Positions 44,827 through 55,555 of a stretch of 64,000 nucleotides of DNA are shown piece after piece (the first letter of the stretch is position 1; the number at the start of each line of letters is the position of its first letter). The DNA comes from Peribacillus deserti. Lineage in GTDB: Bacteria > Bacillota > Bacilli > Bacillales > DSM-1321. The translations under genes and the position numbers were made by a program. Where the stretch lies: assembly GCF_016909175.1 (NCBI RefSeq), contig NZ_JAFBFI010000006.1, positions 124,001 to 188,000 of the forward strand, read 5' to 3'. A model generated the notes under the pieces. The model ran no database searches. It had not been told where the DNA came from and saw nothing but the letters and a program-made list of their open reading frames with translations.

Positions 44827-45079
44827 TTTACTCCCTCCAAGTCTTTCATTATGTGCTGTCTTTATTATACATGAAACAAAGTGTTATTACATTTACCTGG
44901 AAGACTATTTCTCCCCTGCCTTTTCGATGGACACGGAATTGTCATAATGGGTTCTCTATGAAAAATAAAAAAGCAATGATTGAACCGTGTTCGGGACCTT
45001 TCAGATTTTGGTTTGCACCGCTTCTCATTTTTGACTTCCTAGCTTTCCTTTTAAAAATGAAATGAACAGCACTAAAAAA

Positions 45080-45099
45080 CCGGCTGAAGACTCAGCCGG
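45080..45099 (-). terminator. Terminator after ctaF
   Basis: On the minus strand CCGGCTGA pairs with TCAGCCGG, followed by TTTTTTAG. It closes the ctaC-ctaF operon. Confidence 0.88.
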
Positions 45100-45106
45100 C
45101 TCTTTA

Positions 45107-45442
45107 TTAAATCCAAGTAATTGTAACAAATGTCAATACTGTAATTAAAGCTACTGCTAATCCAGAAAAAAGGAAAAGCTGGGGTGTTTCATGGCCTTTA
45201 TGGCTCATATGCATGAAATAATACAATTGGAAAATAACTTGTACTACAGCCAGGAGCATGATAAAAGGCGCTACAAACCAGTGAGAAAACCCATCAAAAT
45301 GGACGGCAGCAAATGCGATCAGTGTCAAGAAAATCATCAGCGCAAAAGATACTACCTGATATCTCATTTCTTCAGCGTTTTTCTTACGGCGATAAATTAA
45401 GTCTGCCTTAGGGTTAGCTGAATTTGGTCGTAAATTCTCCAT
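45107..45442 (-). CDS. ctaF: Cytochrome c oxidase subunit IVB
   Basis: Small subunit IV of the caa3 oxidase: 111 residues, three transmembrane helices and the YFMHMSHKG loop of the family. ATG at 45440-45442 has GGTGGG eight bases upstream; an adjacent TTG one codon earlier is less likely. It follows ctaE by four bases and ends the operon before a strong terminator. Confidence 0.93.
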   Translation of the reverse strand: MENLRPNSANPKADLIYRRKKNAEEMRYQVVSFALMIFLTLIAFAAVHFDGFSHWFVAPFIMLLAVVQVIFQLYYFMHMSHKGHETPQLFLFSGLAVALITVLTFVTITWI

Positions 45443-45446
45443 CAAT

Positions 45447-46076
45447 TTATCCCACCATTCCCATTAAGTATACAACAGTAAAGATAAAGACCCAAACTAC
45501 GTCAATAAAATGCCAATATAGACTTGCGACATAGAATTTTGGAGCATTGTAAAGGTCTAACCCGCGTTTAGCATTTCTAACCATCAGTGAGAGAATCCAC
45601 AATAATCCGAATGCAACGTGGCCTCCATGGAATCCGACTAATGAATAGAAAGCACTGCCAAAAGCGCTGCTCGTAAATGTATGGCCTTCGTGGACATAAT
45701 GACTAAACTCATAAATTTCAAGGCCCAGGAATGCTGCACCCAATAAAACAGTAATCAGAAGCCATGCCTGCATCCTTTGAAAGTTAAAATTCTTCATATG
45801 GTACATCGCATACACACTTGTTAATGAACTTGTAAGCAGGAGCATAGTTGCTGCAAAAGTAAGCTCCATGCTGTATAAATCTTTGGCAAGTGGATGACTT
45901 GAATCAGGCACTTTATCTTTTAAGGCAAGATATGTGGCAAATAGAGATCCGAATAGTACGGTTTCTCCCCCTAGAAAGAACCAGAAACCTAGGAACTTGT
46001 TTTTTGCTTCAAGGGTAGCTTTTTCAGGCGACGAAGGCCATGTCATTTCAGTGAATTTGTCTTGAACTGCTGCCAT
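45447..46076 (-). CDS. ctaE: Cytochrome c oxidase subunit III
   Basis: Subunit III of the caa3 oxidase, 209 residues with five transmembrane helices. Family patterns include FFLGGETVLFGSLFATYLAL and GFHGGHVAFGLLWI and YWHFIDVVWVFIF. The ATG overlaps the ctaD stop by one base (TAATG). It stabilises the catalytic core formed by CtaC and CtaD. Confidence 0.96.
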   Translation of the reverse strand: MAAVQDKFTEMTWPSSPEKATLEAKNKFLGFWFFLGGETVLFGSLFATYLALKDKVPDSSHPLAKDLYSMELTFAATMLLLTSSLTSVYAMYHMKNFNFQRMQAWLLITVLLGAAFLGLEIYEFSHYVHEGHTFTSSAFGSAFYSLVGFHGGHVAFGLLWILSLMVRNAKRGLDLYNAPKFYVASLYWHFIDVVWVFIFTVVYLMGMVG

Positions 46077-47947
46077 TATGCCCTGCCCCCTTTATCGTCT
46101 TCATTTTCAAGGTCTTCTTTATGAATATGGAAACCATGATCGTCTTTCACTGAACGGATAAGCATAGAAATAAGTGTGATTCCCATACCTATGATCAGAA
46201 CTGGCAGTGCCCAATTCTTGTCATCCACATGATACATGGCTCCAAATGCCGCAACAAACAATCCAAATGAAATGGTTACTGGTAAGAAAGATGGGTTTGG
46301 CATATGAATGTCACCAAGCGGTTCGGCCGGTGTCATTTCTTTTTTGCCTTCCATTTTTTCAATCCAATACGGATCAAGACCGCGTACCAGCGGCAGCTGT
46401 TTGAAATTATAAAATGGCGGCGGTGAAGGAATCGCCCATTCCAATGAACGGCCATCTTCCCAAGGGTCATTGCCAACCCTAACATTCTTAACCTGAGTCA
46501 TTACAATATTAATCAATAAAATGATTACAGCTACTCCCATGAAGAAAGCCCCAATGGAACTGATTAAGTTTCCAGTTTCCCAGCCTTGATTTGGCAGGTA
46601 AGTAAATACCCGTCGAGGCATCCCCATCAGTCCTAGGAAATGCTGAATAAAGAATGTTAAATGGAATCCAATTAAAAACAGCCAGAACGTAATTTTTCCT
46701 AATGCTTCATTAAGAAGGGTACCGAACATTTTTGGCCAGTAATAATGAGTTCCTGCTAAAAGTGCCAGCACTACTCCACCGACAATAACATAGTGGAAAT
46801 GGGCAACAACAAAATAGCTGTCATGATATTGATAGTCAGCAGCAGCGACAGCGTTCATGATCCCTGTTACTCCACCGGCAACAAAGGAAGGAATAAACGC
46901 AATAGCATACAGCATAGGAGTGGTAAACTTAATGTTTCCGCCCCACATAGTGAACAGCCAGTTAAAGATTTTAATACCAGTCGGCACGGCAATAGCCATG
47001 GTTGCTACAGCGAATATAGCGTTTGCAATCGGCCCCATACCTACTGTGAACATATGGTGAGCCCAAACCATGAATCCTAAGAAACCGATTAATACGGTTG
47101 CAAAAACCATGGATGAATATCCAAATAATCTTTTTCTTGAGAATGTAGCAAATATTTCTGAGAATATACCAAATGCCGGAAGGATAAGAATATATACTTC
47201 AGGGTGGCCAAAAATCCAGAAAAGATGTTCCCAGATAATGGTGTTTCCACCTGCTGATACATCAAAGAAATTCCCTCCGAATAAACGGTCAAACATTAAT
47301 AAAAACAAACCTACAGTAAGTGCAGGGAATGCAAATAAGATTAGAGCAGATGTAACAAAAGCTGACCATGTAAATAATGGCATCCTCATATATGTCATAC
47401 CAGGAGCCCTCATATTGACGATGGTTACGAGGAAGTTAATACCCCCTATCAATGTACCAATACCAGATATCTGGAGGCCCAGGATATAAAAATCTACGCC
47501 ATGGGTGTCTGATTCCAGTGTCAGGGATGCGTAAGACGTCCATCCAGCATCCGGTGCTCCTCCAAGGAACCAGGAGCAGTTTAAGAATACCCCGCCAAAG
47601 AAAAACAGCCAAAACCCAAGCGAGTTTAAAAACGGAAACGCAACGTCGCGTGCACCGATTTGAAGCGGAATCGCTGCATTCATAAATGCAAAAATTAATG
47701 GCATTGCAGCCAAGAATATCATGGTGGTACCATGCATAGTCAAAATTTCATTATATAGTCCGGCACTGACGAAGTCATTGTTTGGGACAGCAAGCTGAAC
47801 ACGGATGAAAAGAGCTTCAAGCCCGCCAACCAAAAAGAAAAATCCGCCGGCAATCAGGTATAAAATGCCGATTTTCTTATGGTCTACTGTTGTCAGATAG
47901 TCCCAAACCGTTGCGCCAAAACTCTTCTTATGAGCGTACGTACTCAC
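46076..47947 (-). CDS. ctaD: Cytochrome c oxidase subunit I
   Basis: Catalytic subunit holding heme a and the heme a3-CuB centre. Twelve or more transmembrane helices. Ligand regions are present: MHGTTMIFL (heme a His), HLFWIFGHPEVY (CuB His and crosslinked Tyr), WAHHMFTVG (CuB His pair) and VAHFHYVIVG (hemes a3 and a). Its 623 residues include the C-terminal extension of Bacillus caa3 enzymes. It follows ctaC by 85 bases. Confidence 0.97.
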   Translation of the reverse strand: MSTYAHKKSFGATVWDYLTTVDHKKIGILYLIAGGFFFLVGGLEALFIRVQLAVPNNDFVSAGLYNEILTMHGTTMIFLAAMPLIFAFMNAAIPLQIGARDVAFPFLNSLGFWLFFFGGVFLNCSWFLGGAPDAGWTSYASLTLESDTHGVDFYILGLQISGIGTLIGGINFLVTIVNMRAPGMTYMRMPLFTWSAFVTSALILFAFPALTVGLFLLMFDRLFGGNFFDVSAGGNTIIWEHLFWIFGHPEVYILILPAFGIFSEIFATFSRKRLFGYSSMVFATVLIGFLGFMVWAHHMFTVGMGPIANAIFAVATMAIAVPTGIKIFNWLFTMWGGNIKFTTPMLYAIAFIPSFVAGGVTGIMNAVAAADYQYHDSYFVVAHFHYVIVGGVVLALLAGTHYYWPKMFGTLLNEALGKITFWLFLIGFHLTFFIQHFLGLMGMPRRVFTYLPNQGWETGNLISSIGAFFMGVAVIILLINIVMTQVKNVRVGNDPWEDGRSLEWAIPSPPPFYNFKQLPLVRGLDPYWIEKMEGKKEMTPAEPLGDIHMPNPSFLPVTISFGLFVAAFGAMYHVDDKNWALPVLIIGMGITLISMLIRSVKDDHGFHIHKEDLENEDDKGGRA

Positions 47948-48032
47948 GGTTAAACCTCCCTTTGTAAATCACAGATCCCCTAGTGCTCTTCGGTGAAGCG
48001 GATTCACCGCTATGTATAATAGTTAAAGCACT

Positions 48033-49115
48033 TTATTGTTCGAGCTTAAGCCCCATCAAATAAGCTGTTAAAGCATCAAGCTCATGCTCATCCAGTTTTT
48101 GATATTTGCCAGTCATCAAGTTTCCTGGCTTCACTTGTTCTGGATCCTGCATCCATTTTTTCAAGTTTTCTTCATTATGTTCAAGAATCCCTGCAATTCT
48201 TGTTCTGTCTCCAAAATTAGCAAGGTTAGGAGCGGTACGCGCCTGTTCCGGTCTTGAATCATTTGCTGTGTTAGCATGACAGCCGATACAGCTCTTGTTA
48301 TAAATCTCTTCGCCCTCTTTTGCCAGGTTACCCTCGGCAGCAGGCTTTTTCAAATTCTTCATATCTTGTGTCCATTGTTTAAAATCGTCCTGTGAAAGAG
48401 TCTGCACTTTGAAATCCATGTATGCATGTGAAGGACCGCATAGCTCAGCACACTTTCCATAGAACTGGTTTTTAACCTTTTCTGAACCTTTGCCATCAAA
48501 CTCAAGCCAGAACTGATTTACACCCTCAGGGTTTGTATCAGTCTTTCCTCCAACTGCAGGAATCCAGAATGAATGCTTAACATCTGATGATTTAACATTA
48601 AAATAAACTTTTTTGTCTGTTGGAACGAACAGATCCTGGCTCGTTACGATTCCAAGGTCTGGATACTCAAATTCCCACCAGTATAAATTCGCTCTTACAT
48701 TAACTACAAGAGCATCCTTTGTTTTGCCATCCTTGTCCTTTTGTTTCATTGGTGACACATCTGCCAGCTGAAATGTGTATGAAACAGTAGGAACGGCAAG
48801 TACTAAAAGTAAAAGAATTGGTATAACTGTCCAAATAATTTCAAGTTTGTGGTTCCCTTCCACCTGTTTGGGAATGCTGTTTTCATTTTTCTTCGTTCGG
48901 CGGAAACGTGCAATTACGTAAATGAATATTACAGTCACCACAATAATAACCAGGACCATAATAACCGTGCTCAGTATCATTAGGTCATACTGCTTTTTTG
49001 CAACTTCACCGGCAGGTGTTAAAGTTGACAGGAATGGTTCTCCACAGCCTGACAGAGCAAGCGCCAAAATTGCAAAAATGGAAATCAGACGCCATTTGTG
49101 AAGCCGTTTTCTCAT
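48033..49115 (-). CDS. ctaC: Cytochrome c oxidase subunit II with fused cytochrome c
   Basis: Lipoprotein subunit II of the caa3 oxidase. A signal peptide ends in lipobox LSGC (Cys24); two transmembrane helices follow; the cupredoxin domain has the CuA ligands in CAELCGPSHAYM; the C-terminal cytochrome c domain has heme motif CIGCH and a distal Met (GNLMTG). The fused cytochrome c makes this caa3 and not plain aa3. It is the first of the ctaC-ctaF operon, 112 bases downstream of ctaB. Confidence 0.97.
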   Translation of the reverse strand: MRKRLHKWRLISIFAILALALSGCGEPFLSTLTPAGEVAKKQYDLMILSTVIMVLVIIVVTVIFIYVIARFRRTKKNENSIPKQVEGNHKLEIIWTVIPILLLLVLAVPTVSYTFQLADVSPMKQKDKDGKTKDALVVNVRANLYWWEFEYPDLGIVTSQDLFVPTDKKVYFNVKSSDVKHSFWIPAVGGKTDTNPEGVNQFWLEFDGKGSEKVKNQFYGKCAELCGPSHAYMDFKVQTLSQDDFKQWTQDMKNLKKPAAEGNLAKEGEEIYNKSCIGCHANTANDSRPEQARTAPNLANFGDRTRIAGILEHNEENLKKWMQDPEQVKPGNLMTGKYQKLDEHELDALTAYLMGLKLEQ

Positions 49116-49227
49116 AGCTATTGAAACCCCTCTTTCGTAAAAAATTTCTTGTGTGCAGCTATTTGCTGGCTCAAATTCTCTCTATATAAATTCTTTTAAA
49201 AAGAAAGAATTCCCGATGAATAAGGAA

Positions 49228-50166
49228 TTAAATTGAAGTTACAATCACCATGGCGACAAAAAGAATAGTTAAATAGTTTAATGAATAAACAAACATTAAC
49301 TTAGCCCACTTTAAATCATCTTTCATCCTATATCCCATCAAAGCCATTGTTAACCAGCCAATATTTAATATCGCAGCAAGGATAACAAATGAAATTCCAA
49401 GATCAAGCATAAAGAATGGCAGCGGCAGCAGGGCAGCTACCCAGAGCAGCATGCTCCGTTTAGTGGCACTAAAGCCTTTTACTACCGGCAGCATAGGGAT
49501 CCCAGCTGCACGGTATTCTTCGCATCTTTTCATGGCAAGAGCATAAAAATGCGGAGGCTGCCAGATAAACATGACTAAAAACAGCATCCATGCTAATACG
49601 GATAAATCCGGGTCAACAGCTGCCCAGCCGATCAGCGGAGGCACAGCTCCAGAAAAACTTCCAATGATCGTATTAGAGACTAGCTTTCTCTTAGCCCACA
49701 TCGAATAAATAACAACATATGCAAACGCTCCAAATGTCCCAATCACAGCAGCTGTAAATGTAGTGAAGGCAAGCATAATAAGCCCTGAAGCCAGAAAAAC
49801 AATACCAATAAACAGCACCGTCTTAGGAGAGAAGCGCCCGGTAACAGTCGGTCTCTCACGTTTGCTCTCCATGAGAGGATCAATATCGATATCTATAAAA
49901 TTATTTAAGGCGCATGAACCTGCAATCACAAAAGCCGAACCTGCAATGGTTAAAAAAACAAGATCGAGATTTGATAAGAAGCCCTGGCCGGTAAAATGAA
50001 GTGCAAGCCAAATTCCTGTAAACGCTGTAATAATATTTGAATTGACAATTCCTATTTTAATAACGGAAAGAAAATCCTTCCAGACAGAGGTTTGTGCTGC
50101 AGTATCATCAAGGTCTGTATTGCTGTCTTTAAGATCTGCATCTGCCAAAACCCTAGTATTTGACAT
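49228..50166 (-). CDS. ctaB: Protoheme IX farnesyltransferase (heme O synthase)
   Basis: UbiA-family membrane prenyltransferase that converts heme B to heme O. About nine transmembrane helices. The two Asp-rich loops are [16 protein letters not shown] and YSMWAKRKL-type second loop. Length 312 residues. It is divergent from ctaA, whose product turns heme O into heme A, and lies upstream of the oxidase structural genes. Confidence 0.95.
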   Translation of the reverse strand: MSNTRVLADADLKDSNTDLDDTAAQTSVWKDFLSVIKIGIVNSNIITAFTGIWLALHFTGQGFLSNLDLVFLTIAGSAFVIAGSCALNNFIDIDIDPLMESKRERPTVTGRFSPKTVLFIGIVFLASGLIMLAFTTFTAAVIGTFGAFAYVVIYSMWAKRKLVSNTIIGSFSGAVPPLIGWAAVDPDLSVLAWMLFLVMFIWQPPHFYALAMKRCEEYRAAGIPMLPVVKGFSATKRSMLLWVAALLPLPFFMLDLGISFVILAAILNIGWLTMALMGYRMKDDLKWAKLMFVYSLNYLTILFVAMVIVTSI

Positions 50167-50646
50167 GTTCTATTCCTCCTCTAACAATTTCCCTGACTTA
50201 GGTTGACGTCCTGCTGATTTATCGTAAGAAAACGAATCTTATTCTAATCTAGTATTAAATAAATTAAAATTTATTCATGGGATAAATTAGTCTATTCTCT
50301 GTATATTAAAACATAACTTTGAGGTTTTTTGTGAATTTTTTTTGTATAACTTTTGACGGTTTAGTGTCTGTGAATATGTTTATGACAATCTCCTGCTCTT
50401 TTTACACGGAACTCTGGTATCATAAATAAAGGAGCCTGCACAGCGTTCTTTATGATTCCTGCAGGTCATATTTTTACTGAATTTCCATATACATCCTCTC
50501 TATTTCTATCAAATCAGACTTTAACTTTCAACTATTTTTATTTATATATCTATTCATCTTGTAAAAATAGGCAGAATTGTGTAATATCGAGAAAGTGTTT
50601 TAATTAGATATATACTTCATTTTAATAGATTAAGAAGGTGAGAGCT
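50167..50646. promoter_or_regulatory. Divergent ctaB/ctaA control region
   Basis: No gene was seen. The gap is AT-rich and must hold both promoters. A weak inverted repeat, CCTGCA at 50435-50440 with TGCAGG at 50460-50465, lies in the middle. In Bacillus subtilis this region responds to ResD and CcpA, but I could not place their sites with confidence. Confidence 0.4.
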
Positions 50647-51603
50647 TTGCAACGGAGATTAAAATGGATTGCTGTACTTTCGACCCTGGGAATGCTCCTT
50701 GTACTCCTAGGAGGAGCATTGGTTACAAAAACGGATTCTGGAATGGGCTGCGGAAGAACCTGGCCATTATGCAACGGTGAATTCGTTCCAACCCAAATTG
50801 ATGCCGCTCTTGCCATAGAGCTCGCACACCGGCTGGTTTCCGGTTCTGTCGGGATATTAATTTTATTATTATCTGTATGGAGCTGGAAGAAAATAGGGCA
50901 TATCAGAGAAGCTAAATTTTTATCTATTCTTGCCTTTTTTTTTCTATTGCTGCAGGGGCTGATCGGAGCTGCCGCAGTAAAATGGGGACAATCTGATTTT
51001 GTTCTTGCTCTTCATTTTGGTATTTCGCTTATTTCCTTTGCTGCCGTGTTTCTATTAACATTGCTGATTTTTGAAGTAGATAAAAAGTTTAGAGCTGAAA
51101 AAGTTATTATTGATAATAAAATGAAACTTCATATTTATGGGATAATCATTTATACATTTTTTGTAGTATATTCTGGTGCTCTTGTGCGCCATTTAAAGGC
51201 CAGCCTCGTGTGTCCCGATTGGCCTATGTGTGTAAACGGCGATTTCGGGCTGCCGGCCAATATGTATCAATGGGTACAAATGGGGCACCGTACTGCTGCT
51301 GGGTTCATTTTTATCTGGGTTTTATATGCGGCATATTTAGCATTTAAAGAGTACAAAAGCCAAAAGGTCATTGTGTGGAGCTGGTTCATCGCTTCCATAC
51401 TCGCTACCCTGCAGGTGACTTCCGGTGCTTTTATAATCGTCTCACGCCTGAACTTAATAGTTGCCCTCGCCCATGCTTTATTTATCTCCTGTTTATTCGG
51501 TGTTTTCAGCTACCTTGCATTGTTAGCATCGCGAAGCAGAAAAAATGCCAGAATGATTGAAGCTTCAAATATGGACGATGAAAGAAAAATTACAGCTATA
51601 TAA
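50647..51603 (+). CDS. ctaA: Heme A synthase
   Basis: Membrane monooxygenase-type enzyme that oxidises heme O to heme A. Eight transmembrane helices with heme ligands in IELAHRLVSG, LALHFGISL, QMGHRTAAG and VALAHALFI. Both cysteine pairs of Bacillus CtaA are present (CGRTWPLC and CPDWPMC). TTG at 50647-50649 has AAGAAGGTG six bases upstream and gives the family-like start (LQRRLKW), preferred over the GTG at 50638. It runs alone on the plus strand. Confidence 0.94.
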   Translation: MQRRLKWIAVLSTLGMLLVLLGGALVTKTDSGMGCGRTWPLCNGEFVPTQIDAALAIELAHRLVSGSVGILILLLSVWSWKKIGHIREAKFLSILAFFFLLLQGLIGAAAVKWGQSDFVLALHFGISLISFAAVFLLTLLIFEVDKKFRAEKVIIDNKMKLHIYGIIIYTFFVVYSGALVRHLKASLVCPDWPMCVNGDFGLPANMYQWVQMGHRTAAGFIFIWVLYAAYLAFKEYKSQKVIVWSWFIASILATLQVTSGAFIIVSRLNLIVALAHALFISCLFGVFSYLALLASRSRKNARMIEASNMDDERKITAI

Positions 51604-51606
51604 CAG

Positions 51607-51637
51607 AAAAGGCCATTTCCCTGTGAAATGGCCTTTT
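51607..51637. terminator. Bidirectional terminator between ctaA and pycA
   Basis: AAAAGGCCATTTC pairs perfectly with GAAATGGCCTTTT, with T-rich ends on both strands (CTTT on plus; the stem end on minus). It serves the convergent ctaA and pycA. Confidence 0.88.
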
Positions 51638-51681
51638 CTTTATAACTGTGCAATCCGTGCAATATACACTGCCGGCCGCAT

Positions 51682-54600
51682 TTATTTTGATTTTGATATC
51701 TCTATCATCAAGTCTCCAGTTGCAATAGCTTCTCCATTTTGAACATATATTTCTTTTACTGTTCCTGAGAAAGGAGCTTGAACGGTTGTTTCCATCTTCA
51801 TAGCTTCCGTTATGATTAAATGATCTCCCCGTTCTACCTTTTCTCCTTTTTCCACCAGCACACGAATAACCGTACCAGGCATAGTAGCTCCAATGTGATC
51901 TGCGTTTTTAATGTCTGCCTTCACTTTAGCAGCTACTGCTGATTTGATGCTTTCATCCCGGATAATCACTTCACGCGGCTGTCCATTAAGCTCAAAATAT
52001 ACGACTCTTGTTCCATCTGCTTGGGGCTGGCCAATCGAAATCAGTTTAACAATAAGTGTTTTTCCAGTTTCAATCTCTACCTCTATTTCCTCGCCGAGCC
52101 TCATTCCATATAAAAAGGTTGGGGTATCAAGACAAGATATGTTTCCGAAAGAATCAGCCGTCTTAGAATACTCAAGAAATACCTTTGGGTATAAAACATA
52201 GCCAAGAATATCAAAGTCGGTAACAGGCCTTCCCAGCTCGTTGAAAAGCTCTTCTTTAACTTTGGAAAAATCGACAGGTTCTAATAGTTCTCCCGGCCTT
52301 ACTGTAATAGGTTTTTTGTCTTTCAGGATAACTTTCTGCAGTTCCTCCGGAAACCCTCCTTCCGGCTGTCCAAGATACCCCTCAAACAGTTCGATCACAG
52401 AATCAGGAAAATCAATCGCATGCCCCTTCTGCAGAACTGCTTCTTCATCCAGATCATTCTGGACCATAAATAAGGCCATATCCCCGACAACTTTAGAGGA
52501 AGGAGTAACTTTTACAATATCTCCAAAGAAATAATTAACTCTCCGGTACATTTCTTTGACTTCTTCCCATCGTTCTCCAAGCCCAACAGCTTTTGCCTGC
52601 TGCTGAAGATTGCTGTACTGCCCCCCGGGCATTTCATGTCTATAAATTTCTGAATGCGGCGCTATCATTCCGCTTTCAAATTCCTTGTAATATTTACGGA
52701 CATCTTCCCAGTAGTATCCCAGCTGCTCAATTCCCTGAATATCCAGTTCAGGCTGTCTCTCCTTATTTTCAAGGGCATAATAAAGAGAGTTCATACTAGG
52801 CTGTGAAGTGAGCCCTGCTACAGACCCTAAAGCAGTATCTACTATATCGACTCCAGCATCTATAGCACGGGCATACGTATAAATACCATTTCCGCTTGTA
52901 TCATGTGTGTGAAGATGTATAGGAAGGCTCACTGTATCCTTTAACTCAGACACTAGCATATAAGCAGCTTCAGGCTTAAGCAGGCCTGCCATGTCCTTAA
53001 TTGCTAGAATATGTGCCCCCTGGTTCTCTAGTTCCCTTGCAAGGTTTTTGTAATAATCAAGATTAAATTTACTCCTTGACCCATCGTTAATATCCCCTGT
53101 ATAGCAAATGGATGCTTCAGCAATTTTACCAGACTGTCTCACGGCGTCTATCGCGACTTCCATGCTTTTTGCCCAGTTTAAGCTGTCAAAAATACGGAAA
53201 ACATCTACTCCTGCCTCAGCTGACTTTGCAACAAATTCCCTTACGACATTATCAGAATAATTTTTATATCCTACTGCATTTGAGGCACGGAGCAGCATCT
53301 GGAATAATAGGTTAGGAACTTTTTCTCTCAGGGAGATTAACCGATCCCATGGATCCTCCTTAAGGAATCTGTAAGCCACATCAAACGTGGCACCTCCCCA
53401 CATTTCCAGGGAAAATACATCCTTCATAATTTTAGCAGTCGGCTCCGCAATACCAAGCAGATCAGCAGTCCGGACCCTGGTTGCCAGCAAAGACTGATGA
53501 GCATCACGGAAAGTCGTATCCGTTAGTAAAACTTTGTTCTGGCCTTTGATCCAGTTAACGACTCCCTCAGGACCTTCCTGGTCGAGAATCTGCTTTGTTC
53601 CATTCATTAATTCATGAGACTGGGACAGGTTAGGGATGCGTGCCCGGTCAAAGATCGGCTTCTTCTTTTTCTCAATACCGGGAAATCCATTTACTGTGAC
53701 ATTGGCAATATAGCTTAGCATTTTCGTTCCGCGGTCCTTCGTAACCGGGAATAAAAATAATTCTGGAGTATTGTCAATAAAGCCGGTATCATACTCCCCT
53801 TTTAAGAAATTTTCATGCTTAACCACATTTTCAAGAAAAGGAATATTTGTTTTAATTCCGCGGATTCTAAACTCCCTAAGGTTACGGACCATTTTTGCCG
53901 CAGCTTGTTCAAAAGACATCGCATGGGTAGAAAGCTTAACAAGCAGAGAATCATAATAAGGAGTTATGACCGCCCCTTGATATCCGTTTCCTGCATCCAG
54001 ACGGACTCCAAAGCCGCCGCCTGAACGGTACACATTAATTTTTCCGGTGTCAGGCATGAAATTATTTAACGGATCCTCAGTCGTTACTCGAGACTGAATG
54101 GCATAGCCGTGTGTTTTTATCTCTTCCTGCTGTGGAATGGAAATCTTATCTCCATGCAGATCTCCCCCTGCGGCGATTAAGATTTGCGACTGTACAATAT
54201 CAATCCCTGTAATCATCTCAGTGATTGTATGCTCGACCTGTACCCTTGGATTGACTTCAATAAAGTAAAACTGTTCTTCGGAAACTAAAAACTCTACGGT
54301 ACCCGCATTTACATATTGTACATTTTTCATTAAATTCACTGCTGCTTCACAAATCTCAGCCCGGAGTTCATCCGTTAGAGACACACTTGGAGCAACCTCA
54401 ACTACTTTTTGGTGGCGCCTTTGGACAGAACAGTCACGCTCAAATAAATGAACGATATTCCCATGAGAATCACCGAGTATCTGTACCTCAATGTGCTTAG
54501 GCTGCAGCACTAGTTTCTCAACATATACTTCATCGTTTCCAAACGCTGCTTTGGCTTCAGATTTTGCCCTTGTGAATGCTTCTTCAAGCTCACCCGCTTC

Positions 54601-55128
54601 CCTTACAATCCTCATGCCGCGGCCGCCTCCGCCTAGAGCAGCCTTAATGATGATAGGGTAGCCGGCTTTTTCAGCAAATTCATGGACTTCATCCAGGTTT
54701 GAAACTGGGCCGTCACTGCCGGGTATAACCGGTATATCAGCAAGAACAGCTTGATGCCGGGCTTTAACCTTATCCCCGAACATATCTAGATGCCTGGACT
54801 CAGGACCGATAAAAACAATTCCTTCTTCTTCACACCGCTTCGCAAATTCTATATTTTCAGACAAAAATCCATAACCGGGATGAATGGCATCCACACCGCT
54901 TTTTTTAGCGATTGCAATGATTCCTTCAATATCCAGGTAAGCCTCAATCGGGCCCTTCCCTTCTCCTACTAAGTATGCTTCATCCGCTTTATAGCGGTGG
55001 TATGCTCCCGAATCTTCCTTTGAGTATATAGCTACAGTTGGTATATTAAGCTCGGTACAAGCTCTGAATACACGAATAGCAATTTCGCCGCGGTTAGCAG
55101 CCAGAATCTTAGTAATGCGTCTGTTCAA
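51682..55128 (-). CDS. pycA: Pyruvate carboxylase
   Basis: Biotin enzyme making oxaloacetate from pyruvate, bicarbonate and ATP. Domains in order: biotin carboxylase (residues about 1-460, with AALGGGGRGMRIV and EVNPRVQVEHT), carboxyltransferase (about 530-830, with TTFRDAHQSLLATRVRT), tetramerisation, and biotinyl domain with target Lys near 1111 (EAMKMET). The 1148 residues match the single-chain enzyme. The TTG start at 55126-55128 has AAGGTG upstream. In Bacillus subtilis ftsW precedes pycA; here it does not. Confidence 0.97.
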   Translation of the reverse strand: MNRRITKILAANRGEIAIRVFRACTELNIPTVAIYSKEDSGAYHRYKADEAYLVGEGKGPIEAYLDIEGIIAIAKKSGVDAIHPGYGFLSENIEFAKRCEEEGIVFIGPESRHLDMFGDKVKARHQAVLADIPVIPGSDGPVSNLDEVHEFAEKAGYPIIIKAALGGGGRGMRIVREAGELEEAFTRAKSEAKAAFGNDEVYVEKLVLQPKHIEVQILGDSHGNIVHLFERDCSVQRRHQKVVEVAPSVSLTDELRAEICEAAVNLMKNVQYVNAGTVEFLVSEEQFYFIEVNPRVQVEHTITEMITGIDIVQSQILIAAGGDLHGDKISIPQQEEIKTHGYAIQSRVTTEDPLNNFMPDTGKINVYRSGGGFGVRLDAGNGYQGAVITPYYDSLLVKLSTHAMSFEQAAAKMVRNLREFRIRGIKTNIPFLENVVKHENFLKGEYDTGFIDNTPELFLFPVTKDRGTKMLSYIANVTVNGFPGIEKKKKPIFDRARIPNLSQSHELMNGTKQILDQEGPEGVVNWIKGQNKVLLTDTTFRDAHQSLLATRVRTADLLGIAEPTAKIMKDVFSLEMWGGATFDVAYRFLKEDPWDRLISLREKVPNLLFQMLLRASNAVGYKNYSDNVVREFVAKSAEAGVDVFRIFDSLNWAKSMEVAIDAVRQSGKIAEASICYTGDINDGSRSKFNLDYYKNLARELENQGAHILAIKDMAGLLKPEAAYMLVSELKDTVSLPIHLHTHDTSGNGIYTYARAIDAGVDIVDTALGSVAGLTSQPSMNSLYYALENKERQPELDIQGIEQLGYYWEDVRKYYKEFESGMIAPHSEIYRHEMPGGQYSNLQQQAKAVGLGERWEEVKEMYRRVNYFFGDIVKVTPSSKVVGDMALFMVQNDLDEEAVLQKGHAIDFPDSVIELFEGYLGQPEGGFPEELQKVILKDKKPITVRPGELLEPVDFSKVKEELFNELGRPVTDFDILGYVLYPKVFLEYSKTADSFGNISCLDTPTFLYGMRLGEEIEVEIETGKTLIVKLISIGQPQADGTRVVYFELNGQPREVIIRDESIKSAVAAKVKADIKNADHIGATMPGTVIRVLVEKGEKVERGDHLIITEAMKMETTVQAPFSGTVKEIYVQNGEAIATGDLMIEISKSK

Positions 55129-55521
55129 ACGAAAGCACCTTCTTACTATGTATTTTGAAAAGGAGGGAGAAGAGAATTCTCTCTCTTTTTTTCCAAGCTT
55201 TTTGAATTCTTATCTAAGTATAATTTGCAGCTTCGTTATGAGGGTCTACTATTTTAAGAGAGGTCGGTATTTAAGAATTCATACCCATAATTAACGCATG
55301 TAAAACTATCATAAAGTCATTATAACAGACAAATGATTAGCTGAAAATTAAGAAAATTTTTACTGCAAACTGCCTTGTCTATAAATATAGAATGAACCTG
55401 GACAAAATTCTTATATTAGCAGATTAATTATTATACACTATACTATATCACTTGATTCTCAAAGCTTCAAAAAGGAAGAATGCTTTTTGTTATGTAAAAC
55501 TTGTACAGATCGTAAATAAAA
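55129..55521. other. Gap where ftsW would be expected
   Basis: Between pycA and the ylaN terminator there are about 390 AT-rich bases without a convincing open frame on either strand. No ftsW remnant was recognised. The stretch presumably holds the pycA promoter. Confidence 0.65.
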
Positions 55522-55555
55522 AAACCCAAACATTTTAGATAGAGTGTTTGAGTTT
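55522..55555 (-). terminator. Terminator after ylaN
   Basis: On the minus strand AAACTCAAACA pairs with TGTTTGGGTTT (one G-U), followed by TTTTATTT. Confidence 0.86.

Noticed and set aside
44853-45065. Open frame of 70 codons between ctaG and ctaF on the plus strand
   Set aside because: No ribosome site, unlikely composition and location in the ctaG leader.
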